Assembly (NCBI GenBank): GCA_903873355.1
Contig: CAIQOG010000426.1
Coordinates: 1-7,949, forward strand
DNA from: an uncultured Bacteroidales bacterium
Lineage (GTDB): Bacteria; Bacteroidota; Bacteroidia; Bacteroidales; Paludibacteraceae
Direction of reading: 5' to 3'
Length of the DNA stretch: 7,949 nucleotides
Shown here in pieces: positions 1 to 5,769 of the stretch. Position numbers and translations under genes: made by a program. Each line of letters begins with the position of its first letter. Position 1 is the stretch's first letter. The notes beneath the pieces were generated by a model. That model was not told where the DNA came from. It was given only the letters and a program-made list of their open reading frames with translations, and made no database searches.

Positions 1-805
1 CAATTCCATGAATACGTGAACCTTTCACACCCACACATGCTCCAACCGGATCAATGCGATCATCGTATGATTCTACAGCTACTTTGGCGCGTTCGCCGGG
101 GATGCGTGCAATTTTTTTAATGGTAATCAACCCTTCATGAATTTCAGGCACTTCCAGTTCGAAAAGTCTTTCGAGGAAAACGGGAGAAATGCGGGAAAGG
201 ATAATTTTCGGGTTATTATTTTTATTTTCAACCACAGCCACTACCGCACGTACCGTGTCACCTTTGCGGTAAAAATCGGTTGGGATTTGTTCTGTTTTAG
301 GCAAATAAAGTTCATTTCCTTCATCGTCAATCAGCAACATTTCTTTTTTCCAGATTTGGTACAATTCAGCACTTACAATCTGGCCAACCATATCACTGTA
401 TTTCGCAAATACATTGTCCTTCTGAAGTTCAAGGATTTTCGATGAAAGTGTTTGGCGAAGTGTCAGAATTGCTCTTCGGCCAAAGCTCATAAAATCAACC
501 GTTTCGGTAACTTCTTCACCAATTTCAAAGTCTTCTTCAATTTTGTGTGCTTCAGTAAGCGTTATTTCCGTGTTAGGATCTTCAAGGTCTTCGTCGGCAA
601 CAATAGTACGGTTACGATAGATTTCAAAGTCACCCTTGTCAGGGTTGATAATCACATCATAATTTTCGTCTGTTCCAAACAATTTTGAAATCACATTACG
701 GAATGACTCTTCCATTACACTTATTAATGTACTTCTGTCGATGCTTTTTAGCTCCTTAAATTCCGAAAAGGTATCAATTAAGCTAACTGTTTCTTTTTTG
801 CTCAT
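1..805 (-). CDS. nusA: Transcription termination/antitermination factor NusA, N-terminal 268 residues (3' end outside window)
   Basis: NusA binds RNA polymerase and nascent RNA in the cytoplasm and modulates pausing, termination and antitermination. I translated the minus strand from the ATG at 805-803 (MSKKETVSLIDTF) and the frame stays open to the window edge. Residues 1 to about 130 match the RNA-polymerase-binding N-terminal domain, including the FGRRAILTLRQ stretch at 108-118. Residues about 135-205 form the S1 RNA-binding domain, ending in IILSRISPVFLERLF. Residues about 225-268 begin the first KH domain, with RIPGERAKVAV and the hallmark DRIDPVGACVGVKGSRIHGI. The second KH domain and C-terminus lie beyond base 1. 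The gene starts three bases after the rimP stop (TAA GCC ATG), so the two are surely cotranscribed and probably translationally coupled. infB usually comes next in this operon but cannot be seen. I see no frameshift or odd residue. Confidence 0.97.
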   Translation of the reverse strand, partial: MSKKETVSLIDTFSEFKELKSIDRSTLISVMEESFRNVISKLFGTDENYDVIINPDKGDFEIYRNRTIVADEDLEDPNTEITLTEAHKIEEDFEIGEEVTETVDFMSFGRRAILTLRQTLSSKILELQKDNVFAKYSDMVGQIVSAELYQIWKKEMLLIDDEGNELYLPKTEQIPTDFYRKGDTVRAVVAVVENKNNNPKIILSRISPVFLERLFELEVPEIHEGLITIKKIARIPGERAKVAVESYDDRIDPVGACVGVKGSRIHGI

Positions 806-808
806 GGC

Positions 809-1276
809 TTATTTGAATCTAATAATATATTTTGTATGTTTTATTTCTTCGTATTTAAACGTAAGGCTTTCTATCACTGTCACTTTGCGTTTCGAACCTT
901 CGGGTTTTTCTGTTTTCTCAATTTCCAGTACAAATTCCGTTTCACGTACTTCAGCCAGCATTCCGGTAAATTTCTTACCGGTTTTGGTTAGCACCTCTAC
1001 CTCGTTATCAATATTTTTCTCGTACTGTTTAATTACTTTGAATGGCTCGGTCAGTCCCGCTGAACTTACTTCCAGTTCAAAATCTTCCACTTCTCTATCA
1101 AATTGAGCCTCAATATGTTTATTTAGCTCGGCGCAAAAGTCGATAGAAACACCTTCAAAAGAATCAATTTCTACTGAAATTCGATTATCAGGAGTGATTT
1201 TCACATCCACCAGATAATAATCTGTTTCAACAAGATAATTTTCAACTATCTGATTTATAGCCTCTTTTAAAATCAT
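809..1276 (-). CDS. rimP: Ribosome maturation factor RimP
   Basis: RimP acts in the cytoplasm in late assembly of the 30S ribosomal subunit. The product is 155 residues (MILKEAINQIVENYL to YIIRFK), a normal family length. Residues 1-80 form the N-terminal alpha/beta domain, with the DCYLVD-like start YYLVDVKI and the family signature LEVSSAGLTEPF at about 68-79 (usual form EVSSPG). Residues about 85-155 form the Sm-like beta-barrel, with GKKFTGML. The frame is open upstream to 1369, but I reject that longer start: it would put the promoter (1339-1370) and the leader hairpin inside the coding region and would add 31 residues foreign to the family. It is the first gene of the operon with nusA, which follows after three bases. 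There is no Shine-Dalgarno sequence; the start follows an AT-rich stretch, normal for Bacteroidota. Confidence 0.95.
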   Translation of the reverse strand: MILKEAINQIVENYLVETDYYLVDVKITPDNRISVEIDSFEGVSIDFCAELNKHIEAQFDREVEDFELEVSSAGLTEPFKVIKQYEKNIDNEVEVLTKTGKKFTGMLAEVRETEFVLEIEKTEKPEGSKRKVTVIESLTFKYEEIKHTKYIIRFK

Positions 1277-1297
1277 ATTTGAGTTATAACAACAAAC

Positions 1298-1317
1298 GAG
1301 GGGACTGTTGTCCCCTC
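1298..1317 (-). promoter_or_regulatory. GC-rich hairpin in the rimP-nusA mRNA leader
   Basis: An 8-base-pair perfect stem (GAGGGGAC pairing with GTCCCCTC) closes a four-base loop in an otherwise AT-rich leader. It ends 21 bases before the rimP start, inside the stretch expected to be transcribed from the promoter at 1339-1370. A second GTCCCC copy at 1334-1339, directly at the promoter edge, could compete for the same GGGGAC arm if transcription starts early enough. There is no T-run after the stem in the direction of transcription, so it does not look like a simple terminator. It might affect mRNA stability, translation, or feedback by the operon's RNA-binding products; the function is inferred, the pairing is seen. 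Confidence 0.6.
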
Positions 1318-1338
1318 CTCCATATTCTATTTCGGGGA

Positions 1339-1370
1339 CAAAAGTACAAAATAATTCTTTATAACACAAA
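1339..1370 (-). promoter_or_regulatory. Bacteroidota-type promoter of rimP-nusA
   Basis: On the minus strand TTTG (1370-1367) is followed after exactly 20 bases by TACTTTTG (1346-1339), a perfect match to the TAnnTTTG -7 consensus of the Bacteroidota primary sigma factor. Transcription should begin a few bases downstream, around 1331-1334, giving a leader of about 55 bases before rimP. The same arrangement and spacing occur before the SemiSWEET gene in this window. Confidence 0.8.
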
Positions 1371-1456
1371 GATTTATGAAATATTTTGTATTTAATTCCG
1401 ACAAGAATTTACACTAATGGTATTTTTATTCATTTACTTTAAAATTATACTTTATG

Positions 1457-1467
1457 AATTGCCAATT
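1457..1467 (+). promoter_or_regulatory. 11-base palindrome AATTG-C-CAATT overlapping the buk -33 element
   Basis: AATTG and CAATT form a perfect inverted repeat around a single C, and the TTG of the likely buk -33 element (1459-1461) lies in its left arm. A further CAATT follows at 1470-1474. A protein bound here would block or modulate the promoter, so it is a candidate operator. The core ATTGCCAAT also occurs inside the palindrome at 3152-3164. It is short and AT-rich, so chance is possible. Confidence 0.3.
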
Positions 1468-1491
1468 TTCAATTACTATCCTATATCTTTG
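1459..1491 (+). promoter_or_regulatory. Probable Bacteroidota-type promoter of buk
   Basis: TATCTTTG at 1484-1491 matches the TAnnTTTG -7 consensus exactly. TTG at 1459-1461 is the best -33 candidate, 22 bases upstream, which is at the long end of the accepted range. The predicted start of transcription near 1496-1499 leaves a leader of about 50 bases that contains the repeat pair at 1516-1540. It is divergent from the rimP promoter, with roughly 110 bases between the two. Confidence 0.7.
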
Positions 1492-1515
1492 TACGTATAA
1501 AAACTTCCATTATTA

Positions 1516-1540
1516 ACTATAAACTACCGACTATAAACTA
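1516..1540 (+). repeat. Direct repeat ACTATAAACTA (two copies, 14-base period) in the buk leader
   Basis: Two identical 11-base copies lie at 1516-1526 and 1530-1540, separated by CCG, and end seven bases before the buk start codon. They lie within the expected untranslated leader. An unstructured A-rich leader fits the way ribosomes pick starts in this phylum without a Shine-Dalgarno sequence. The repeat may also simply reflect local slippage. Confidence 0.6.
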
Positions 1541-1547
1541 TCCCGCC

Positions 1548-2612
1548 ATGTATAAAATCCTGTCCATCAACCCCGGTTCTACTTCTACTAAATTCGCTGT
1601 ATATGAGGATGAAACTTTAGTTTGTCTGCATACCATCCGGCATACAGCCGAAGAGTTGAAACCTTACAAAACCTTATTTGATCAGTTCGAATTCCGTAAA
1701 AATCTGATGCTGGATTATCTGAAAAAAGATGGCATTGATTTATCCGATTTATCAGCAGTAGTTGGGCGCGGTGGAATGGTTCGCCCGCTGGAGTCCGGCG
1801 TTTACAAGGTAAACGACAGTTTGATTGCCGATTTAAAATCACCACACACAGCAGAACATGCAAGCAATTTGGGTGGCGTGCTGGCTCGTGAAATTGCCGA
1901 TAGCATTCCAAATTGCGAAGCTTACATTGCCGATCCGATTGTGGTGGATGAGTATCAGGAAGTGGCTCGTATCAGTGGTTTACCTCAAATTCCACGCAAA
2001 TCGCAGTTTCACGCACTGAACCACAAAGCCATTGCCCGTAAATACGCAGCAGCCAACGGAACAAGTTACGACAAACTAAAACTGGTGATTGCCCATTTGG
2101 GTGGCGGTATTTCGGTGGCGGCACACAAAAACGGCAAAGTGATTGACTCCAATCAGGGACTGGATGGCTACGGTCCGTTTTCGCCCGAACGAGCCGGAAC
2201 GCTTGATGCGGGACAATTGGTGGAAATGTGTTTCAGTGGCAAATACACCCACGACGAAATCAGAAAAATGCTGGTTGGGAACGGCGGTTTGATGGCTCAT
2301 TTAGGAATAAATGAAGAATTGGTAGCCGAGAAAAAGGCGGTTATGGGCGACGAAAAAGCCACATTGGTGCTGGAAGCGATGGCCTACAATGTAGCCAAAG
2401 AAATAGGTGCAATGCTGGCGGTTTTGCATGGCGAAGCTGATGCAGTGATACTTACGGGTGGAATTGCCTACAGTCTGTACATTGTGGAATATATCAAAAA
2501 AATGATTTCGCCTATGGTGAAAGTTGCTGTTTATCCCGGCGAAGACGAAATGGAAGCCCTGGCTATGAGCGGATTGAGAGTTTTGAGAGGTGAAAAAAGC
2601 AAAGAGTATTAA
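1548..2612 (+). CDS. buk: Butyrate kinase
   Basis: The enzyme interconverts butyryl phosphate plus ADP with butyrate plus ATP, the last step of the phosphotransbutyrylase-butyrate kinase route (EC 2.7.2.7), in the cytoplasm. At 354 residues it has the normal length for butyrate kinase and is shorter than acetate kinase. Motifs of the acetokinase (ASKHA) fold are in order: INPGSTSTK (7-15, phosphate binding), GRGGMVRPLESGVY (73-86), FHALNHKA (154-161), IAHLGGGISVA (181-191), ILTGGIAYS (301-309) and YPGEDEMEALA (329-339). It has its own promoter and starts with no Shine-Dalgarno sequence. The usual partner ptb is not next to it: upstream lies divergent rimP-nusA, downstream a convergent membrane protein gene only 14 bases away. 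A branched-chain acid kinase with related substrates (for example isobutyrate) cannot be excluded from sequence alone. Confidence 0.93.
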   Translation: MYKILSINPGSTSTKFAVYEDETLVCLHTIRHTAEELKPYKTLFDQFEFRKNLMLDYLKKDGIDLSDLSAVVGRGGMVRPLESGVYKVNDSLIADLKSPHTAEHASNLGGVLAREIADSIPNCEAYIADPIVVDEYQEVARISGLPQIPRKSQFHALNHKAIARKYAAANGTSYDKLKLVIAHLGGGISVAAHKNGKVIDSNQGLDGYGPFSPERAGTLDAGQLVEMCFSGKYTHDEIRKMLVGNGGLMAHLGINEELVAEKKAVMGDEKATLVLEAMAYNVAKEIGAMLAVLHGEADAVILTGGIAYSLYIVEYIKKMISPMVKVAVYPGEDEMEALAMSGLRVLRGEKSKEY

Positions 2613-2626
2613 ATTTACAGGCAGAA

Positions 2627-3091
2627 TTATTTCAGATCTTCCTTTATCGATTTAATCCCGTGCCCATAAAATCGTATTGACGACAAAAATAACGGCGTTC
2701 CCATACAGATATAAAACAACGACAGATACTGAACAGGCACTATTCCTGTCAACCGAAGCGTCACTCCCAGACTTATCATGCCCGACATCAGCATGTAACT
2801 CCTCCAGTTGAAAAAAGAGAACACGCACGGATGTTCATTGGGGTTGTTTTTCATGCGGACAATGTGTTTCAGCGAAATGTGAGAGAACATAAAGGCATAA
2901 AATACGACTCCGAGAACAATGCTCACAGCCTCCTCTTCCAAAATGCTTAATGAACTGAATTTCAAGACTGAAAAACCTCTGAACAACAACATTCCTCCGG
3001 CAAAAGTCCAAACTACCGCTGCCACAAAAAGCAAATATCGTTTAGGAATTGACGGTTTTAATGCGTGTAGTATTGAATTTTGTTTACTCAT
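2627..3091 (-). CDS. Conserved small integral membrane protein of unknown function, four predicted helices
   Basis: I do not recognise a named family. The 154-residue product has a short positively charged N-terminus (KPSIPKRY, 12-19) and four hydrophobic segments at about 19-38, 54-73, 98-117 and 120-138. It ends in a charged tail (IKSIKEDLK). The loop between segments 2 and 3 holds KHIVRMKNNPNEHPCVFSFF and is basic, so it probably faces the cytoplasm; the motif PCVFSFFNWRSYMLM (88-102) looks like the most constrained part. There is no signal peptide and no catalytic motif. The gene converges on buk with 14 bases between stop codons, and its 5' side faces the DUF3494 gene across a 255-base gap. 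It was called real because the frame is long, has a clear membrane topology, and the opposite-frame alternative is short and featureless. I found no convincing promoter for it. Confidence 0.8.
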   Translation of the reverse strand: MSKQNSILHALKPSIPKRYLLFVAAVVWTFAGGMLLFRGFSVLKFSSLSILEEEAVSIVLGVVFYAFMFSHISLKHIVRMKNNPNEHPCVFSFFNWRSYMLMSGMISLGVTLRLTGIVPVQYLSLFYICMGTPLFLSSIRFYGHGIKSIKEDLK

Positions 3092-3151
3092 AAAGTTGAA
3101 ATTTGTCGGGTAAAATTACTATTATTTTCTGAAATCAAAAACAACTATCCC

Positions 3152-3164
3152 TGATTGCCAATCA
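3152..3164. promoter_or_regulatory. 13-base palindrome TGATTG-C-CAATCA, candidate operator
   Basis: TGATTG and CAATCA form a perfect 6-base inverted repeat around one C. It sits 61 bases upstream of the membrane protein start and 183 bases upstream of the DUF3494 gene. It shares the core ATTGCCAAT with the palindrome at the buk -33 element. Binding by a dimeric regulator is an inference. Confidence 0.35.
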
Positions 3165-3219
3165 ACCCCGTTAATAAAAAAAACATTCTAAACGCGACTT
3201 GGCTCTGCCGCTTTACCGC

Positions 3220-3281
3220 AATTGTATTACTTGTATATATCAATTGTGTGAATTATGCAACTTGTTTTAGAAATTGTGTAA
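3220..3281 (+). repeat. Three imperfect AATTGTRT repeats upstream of the DUF3494 gene
   Basis: AATTGTATTA (3220-3229), AATTGTGTGAATTA (3242-3255) and AATTGTGTAATA (3272-3283) recur at intervals of 22 and 30 bases, or about two and three helical turns. The first two are each followed by an ACTTGT-like word (3229-3234 and 3260-3265). They lie 65-127 bases before the start codon of the secreted protein, where activator sites would be expected. AT-rich background could produce some of this by chance. Confidence 0.35.
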
Positions 3282-3346
3282 TACCGATTCAATGTTTAAT
3301 GATAAACTTTACAGTTTAATATTATACACAAATAAAACTCAACAAG

Positions 3347-5602
3347 ATGAAACAGAAATTACTTCATTTAACGCTAGCATTTTTGTTCTTAGTGCTTAAT
3401 GTAACTAGTGGACAAACTATGCCTGAACTGGGTGCGACTTCCGGATTTGCTTTATTTACAGCTGGAGGTGCATTCAACGAATTTGGAACATCCTCAACTG
3501 TTACAGGTGATGTTAGTACAAATGCCGGTGCATTCGCCGCATTTCCTCCGGGAACTTTAAATGGAAATAAATTTCTGCCGGGCAGTGCGGTTGCAGTACA
3601 GGCTGCTACCGATGTGGCTTTGGCGTACAGCAGTTTGAATCAGGGTGGTGCGGTTATAAGCACAGTTTTAGATGGTTTAACTCTCACTCCCGGGGTTTAT
3701 AATACAGGAGCTGCTTCCTCGTTAAGTGCTGATGGAGTTTTAACTCTGAATGGGCAGGGAAATCCGGAAGCTATATTCATAATCAGAATAGGCGGTGCTT
3801 TGGCAACAGGCTCAAATTCAACAATTTTACTCACAAATTCAGCCTCATTGAGCAAGGTTTTCTGGCAAATTGGCGGTCAGTTCGATTTAGGAATTAATTC
3901 AATTTTCAGAGGTACGGTAATTGCCAGTGGTGCTATTAATCTTTTAGAAAGTTCAACGCTTTATGGAAGAGGACTCACAACCGCCGGAGCAATTTCGCTG
4001 CACAACAATATTGTGACCATACCATCGCATTTTCGTTCCAAAGTTTCAGGAAACTGGAATGTGAATGAAACATGGGAATCTTCATCGGACAGTATAACCT
4101 GGGTTAATGCAGCACAAATACCAACATTTGAAGCCATTTCTATCAATATCTCTAACGGGCATACTGTAACAATTACAGGCAATGCAACTGCTTCCACCCT
4201 AACCATCAACCCCGGTGCACATCTCACGTTAAATTCCGGTCAAACATTAACTGCAAATATTTTTACGATAATCAATGATTTCACCAACGGAACAGGTACT
4301 TATGTGACTAATGGAACAACAAATGCAACAATAACACATGTAAAACAACAGCTTACTACAGCGAGAAACTGGTATATTTCCAGTCCTGTTACAAATGCAA
4401 CAGTCAGTTCCATAAATAACGCAACTGGAAGCTATTTGGTAAGTTATGACGAAGTACATGGTTCTACTACTCCCTGGCCAACCGAAAGTTCAATACTTAC
4501 ACCACTTAAAGGCTATGTAGCCATTTCACCGGTAACCCTGAATCCAATGCTTACTATCACAGGTGTACTGAATAATGGTACACAAACTATTCATCTGAGT
4601 CGTACACCCGGTCAGTATAAAGAAGGATTCAATCTGGTGGGTAATCCCTATCCTTCACACTTAGCCTGGACAAAAACGATAGCTCAAAATGCAAATGCAC
4701 TATCAACAATATGGTATCGCACGGTGGCAGGGAGCGAATATGTTTTTCAAACATATAACGCAAATGGTGAAATTGGTGTTCCGGTTGAAGTAACAGGAAT
4801 AATACCACCTATACAAAGTTTTTGGGTAAGAGTAAATATTGGTGGTGGAACATTGACGCTGGATAATTCAATGCGATTGCATGATGGCAGTTCAAATCGT
4901 CTGAAAGTTCCGGCAAAAGTCACCAACAATCAAATTGTGCGTTTGGAGGTATCCAATGGCATTAACAGCGACGAAACAGTTTTGTATTTCAACAATAATG
5001 CATTGGAAGGTTTTGATAATTTCGACTCTCCGAAAATGAGTAACAACAACATTAATATACCCGAAATATATACAATGGTTGGAAGCGAAAAAGTAGTTAT
5101 CAATGGTTTGCAAAAAATAAGCATTGACCGTGAATTACCGTTGGGTTTTGTCACACTTTCAACCGATAATTTCACTATCAGAGCCAATGAATTAAGTAAT
5201 ATCCCTGCAGATATCAAATTGACATTGTTGGATAAACTTGAAAATGTGGAGAGTGATCTCACAAGTGGCAATGCTTATACTTTTAGTTCGTCAGCCGCAA
5301 ACACGGTCGATCGGTTTAGCCTTATTTTCCATTCGGCTGGGTCAATAACCGGCAATAATGCTGCTAATCTGAACCAAAACACATTCATTTTCACGAATTC
5401 AGCCAACCGGATTACTGTTTTATATAAAGATGATTTAAAAAACAACCCGAATGTTACTGTTTATAATTCGACAGGACAGGAAGTTGCTAATCAACAAATT
5501 ACCAACAATAAATCAATTATAAATCAGCCGCTAAAATCAGGATTATATTTGGTAAAGCTGAACTGTGGTGCGCAAAGCATTACAAGAAAAGTGATACTAT
5601 AA
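3347..5602 (+). CDS. Secreted DUF3494 (ice-binding-like) protein with T9SS type A C-terminal sorting domain
   Basis: This 751-residue exported protein begins with a signal peptide (MKQKLLHLTLAFLFLVLNVTSGQ, cleavage probably near residue 22). Residues about 28-227 are a DUF3494 ice-binding-like domain: TGDVSTNAGAF (53-63), LTPGVYNTGAA (113-123), LTLNGQGNPEAIFIIRIGG (132-150), KVFWQIGGQFDLG (170-182), FRGTVIASGAINL (187-199) and GRGLTTAGAISLHNN (207-221) follow the family's beta-solenoid pattern. Residues 230-310 resemble a GNW..TW...ISNGHTVTI module common in secreted Bacteroidota proteins, followed by beta-rich sequence with FNLVGNPYPSHLAW (428-441). Residues about 678-751 are a T9SS sorting domain (VTVYNSTGQEV, LKSGLYLVKL, ITRKVIL). 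The protein should cross the outer membrane through T9SS and be released or anchored at the surface. Members of this family bind ice or act in adhesion; which applies here is unknown. A strong hairpin follows it, so it is probably monocistronic. Confidence 0.92.
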   Translation: MKQKLLHLTLAFLFLVLNVTSGQTMPELGATSGFALFTAGGAFNEFGTSSTVTGDVSTNAGAFAAFPPGTLNGNKFLPGSAVAVQAATDVALAYSSLNQGGAVISTVLDGLTLTPGVYNTGAASSLSADGVLTLNGQGNPEAIFIIRIGGALATGSNSTILLTNSASLSKVFWQIGGQFDLGINSIFRGTVIASGAINLLESSTLYGRGLTTAGAISLHNNIVTIPSHFRSKVSGNWNVNETWESSSDSITWVNAAQIPTFEAISINISNGHTVTITGNATASTLTINPGAHLTLNSGQTLTANIFTIINDFTNGTGTYVTNGTTNATITHVKQQLTTARNWYISSPVTNATVSSINNATGSYLVSYDEVHGSTTPWPTESSILTPLKGYVAISPVTLNPMLTITGVLNNGTQTIHLSRTPGQYKEGFNLVGNPYPSHLAWTKTIAQNANALSTIWYRTVAGSEYVFQTYNANGEIGVPVEVTGIIPPIQSFWVRVNIGGGTLTLDNSMRLHDGSSNRLKVPAKVTNNQIVRLEVSNGINSDETVLYFNNNALEGFDNFDSPKMSNNNINIPEIYTMVGSEKVVINGLQKISIDRELPLGFVTLSTDNFTIRANELSNIPADIKLTLLDKLENVESDLTSGNAYTFSSSAANTVDRFSLIFHSAGSITGNNAANLNQNTFIFTNSANRITVLYKDDLKNNPNVTVYNSTGQEVANQQITNNKSIINQPLKSGLYLVKLNCGAQSITRKVIL

Positions 5603-5618
5603 AAACACTAAAAGTTAT

Positions 5619-5670
5619 AAATGAACTACATTCCAACTGTTTTGACTAACAGTTGGGGTGTTGTTCATTT
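5619..5670 (+). terminator. Long hairpin after the DUF3494 gene, probable transcription terminator
   Basis: A 23-base left arm (5619-5641) and right arm (5648-5670) pair at 22 of 23 positions (20 Watson-Crick, two G-U, one T-T mismatch) around a six-base loop. The central nine pairs, CCAACTGTT with AACAGTTGG, are perfect. It begins 17 bases after the stop codon. The downstream side is T-rich (ATTTGCTTTTCATT) but not a pure T-run; the left flank read on the minus strand is also T-rich, so it may work both ways, although the next gene on the right runs the same direction. The stem is longer than a typical intrinsic terminator. Confidence 0.65.
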
Positions 5671-5722
5671 GCTTTTCATTCCGATATAAAAAGTTTAGTC
5701 CAGGTTACACATTTGGGCTGTT

Positions 5723-5754
5723 TTTGTGCAAGTCGTATATTTTTGCTACTTTTG
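5723..5754 (+). promoter_or_regulatory. Bacteroidota-type promoter of the SemiSWEET-aroQ unit
   Basis: TTTG (5723-5726) is followed after exactly 20 bases by TACTTTTG (5747-5754), a perfect TAnnTTTG match identical to the rimP -7 element. An overlapping second match, TATTTTTG (5738-5745), pairs less well with TTTG at 5712-5715 (22 bases). With the main element, transcription would start near 5759-5762, only about 8-11 bases before the start codon at 5770, so the mRNA has an extremely short leader. Confidence 0.75.
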
Positions 5755-5769
5755 CAAAAAATTTGCGCC

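Larger units (their letters stand above)
3092..3346. other. Divergent intergenic region between the membrane protein gene and the DUF3494 gene
   Basis: These 255 AT-rich bases carry the 5' signals of two divergent genes. I see a 13-base palindrome (3152-3164), a run of nine A residues (3176-3183 and neighbours), three AATTGTRT-like repeats (3220-3281), and short overlapping inverted repeats at 3295-3316 (GTTTA/TAAAC and AAACT/AGTTT). No perfect TAnnTTTG element lies here on the plus strand, so the promoter of the large gene is not identified; the best minus-strand candidate (TAATTTTA near 3114-3121) lacks the final G. No small gene or RNA gene is evident. Confidence 0.6.

Noticed and set aside
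137..688. Open frames of 102 and 78 codons on the plus strand
   Set aside because: They lie opposite nusA, which is unmistakable on the minus strand, and show no domain or start signal.
741..1106. 121-codon plus-strand frame across the nusA-rimP junction
   Set aside because: It is antisense to rimP and nusA, and its serine-rich product reflects the complement of their codons.
1277..1369. Longer rimP start at 1369 adding 31 residues
   Set aside because: This stretch contains the promoter -7 element and the leader hairpin, and the extra residues do not resemble RimP N-termini.
2613..2626. Bidirectional terminator between buk and the convergent membrane protein gene
   Set aside because: I could find no convincing inverted repeat in the gap or the adjacent gene ends.
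3347..4030. Naming the DUF3494 protein an antifreeze protein
   Set aside because: The fold family is clear, but many members have no ice activity and I cannot see a regular ice-binding face from sequence alone.
3961..5271. Several minus-strand frames of 60-113 codons within the DUF3494 gene
   Set aside because: They are antisense shadows of a long, well-supported gene and have no recognisable features.
5653..5769. Longer SemiSWEET start at 5653 adding 39 residues
   Set aside because: It begins inside the right arm of the hairpin and includes the promoter; the ATG at 5770 gives the usual length and first helix.
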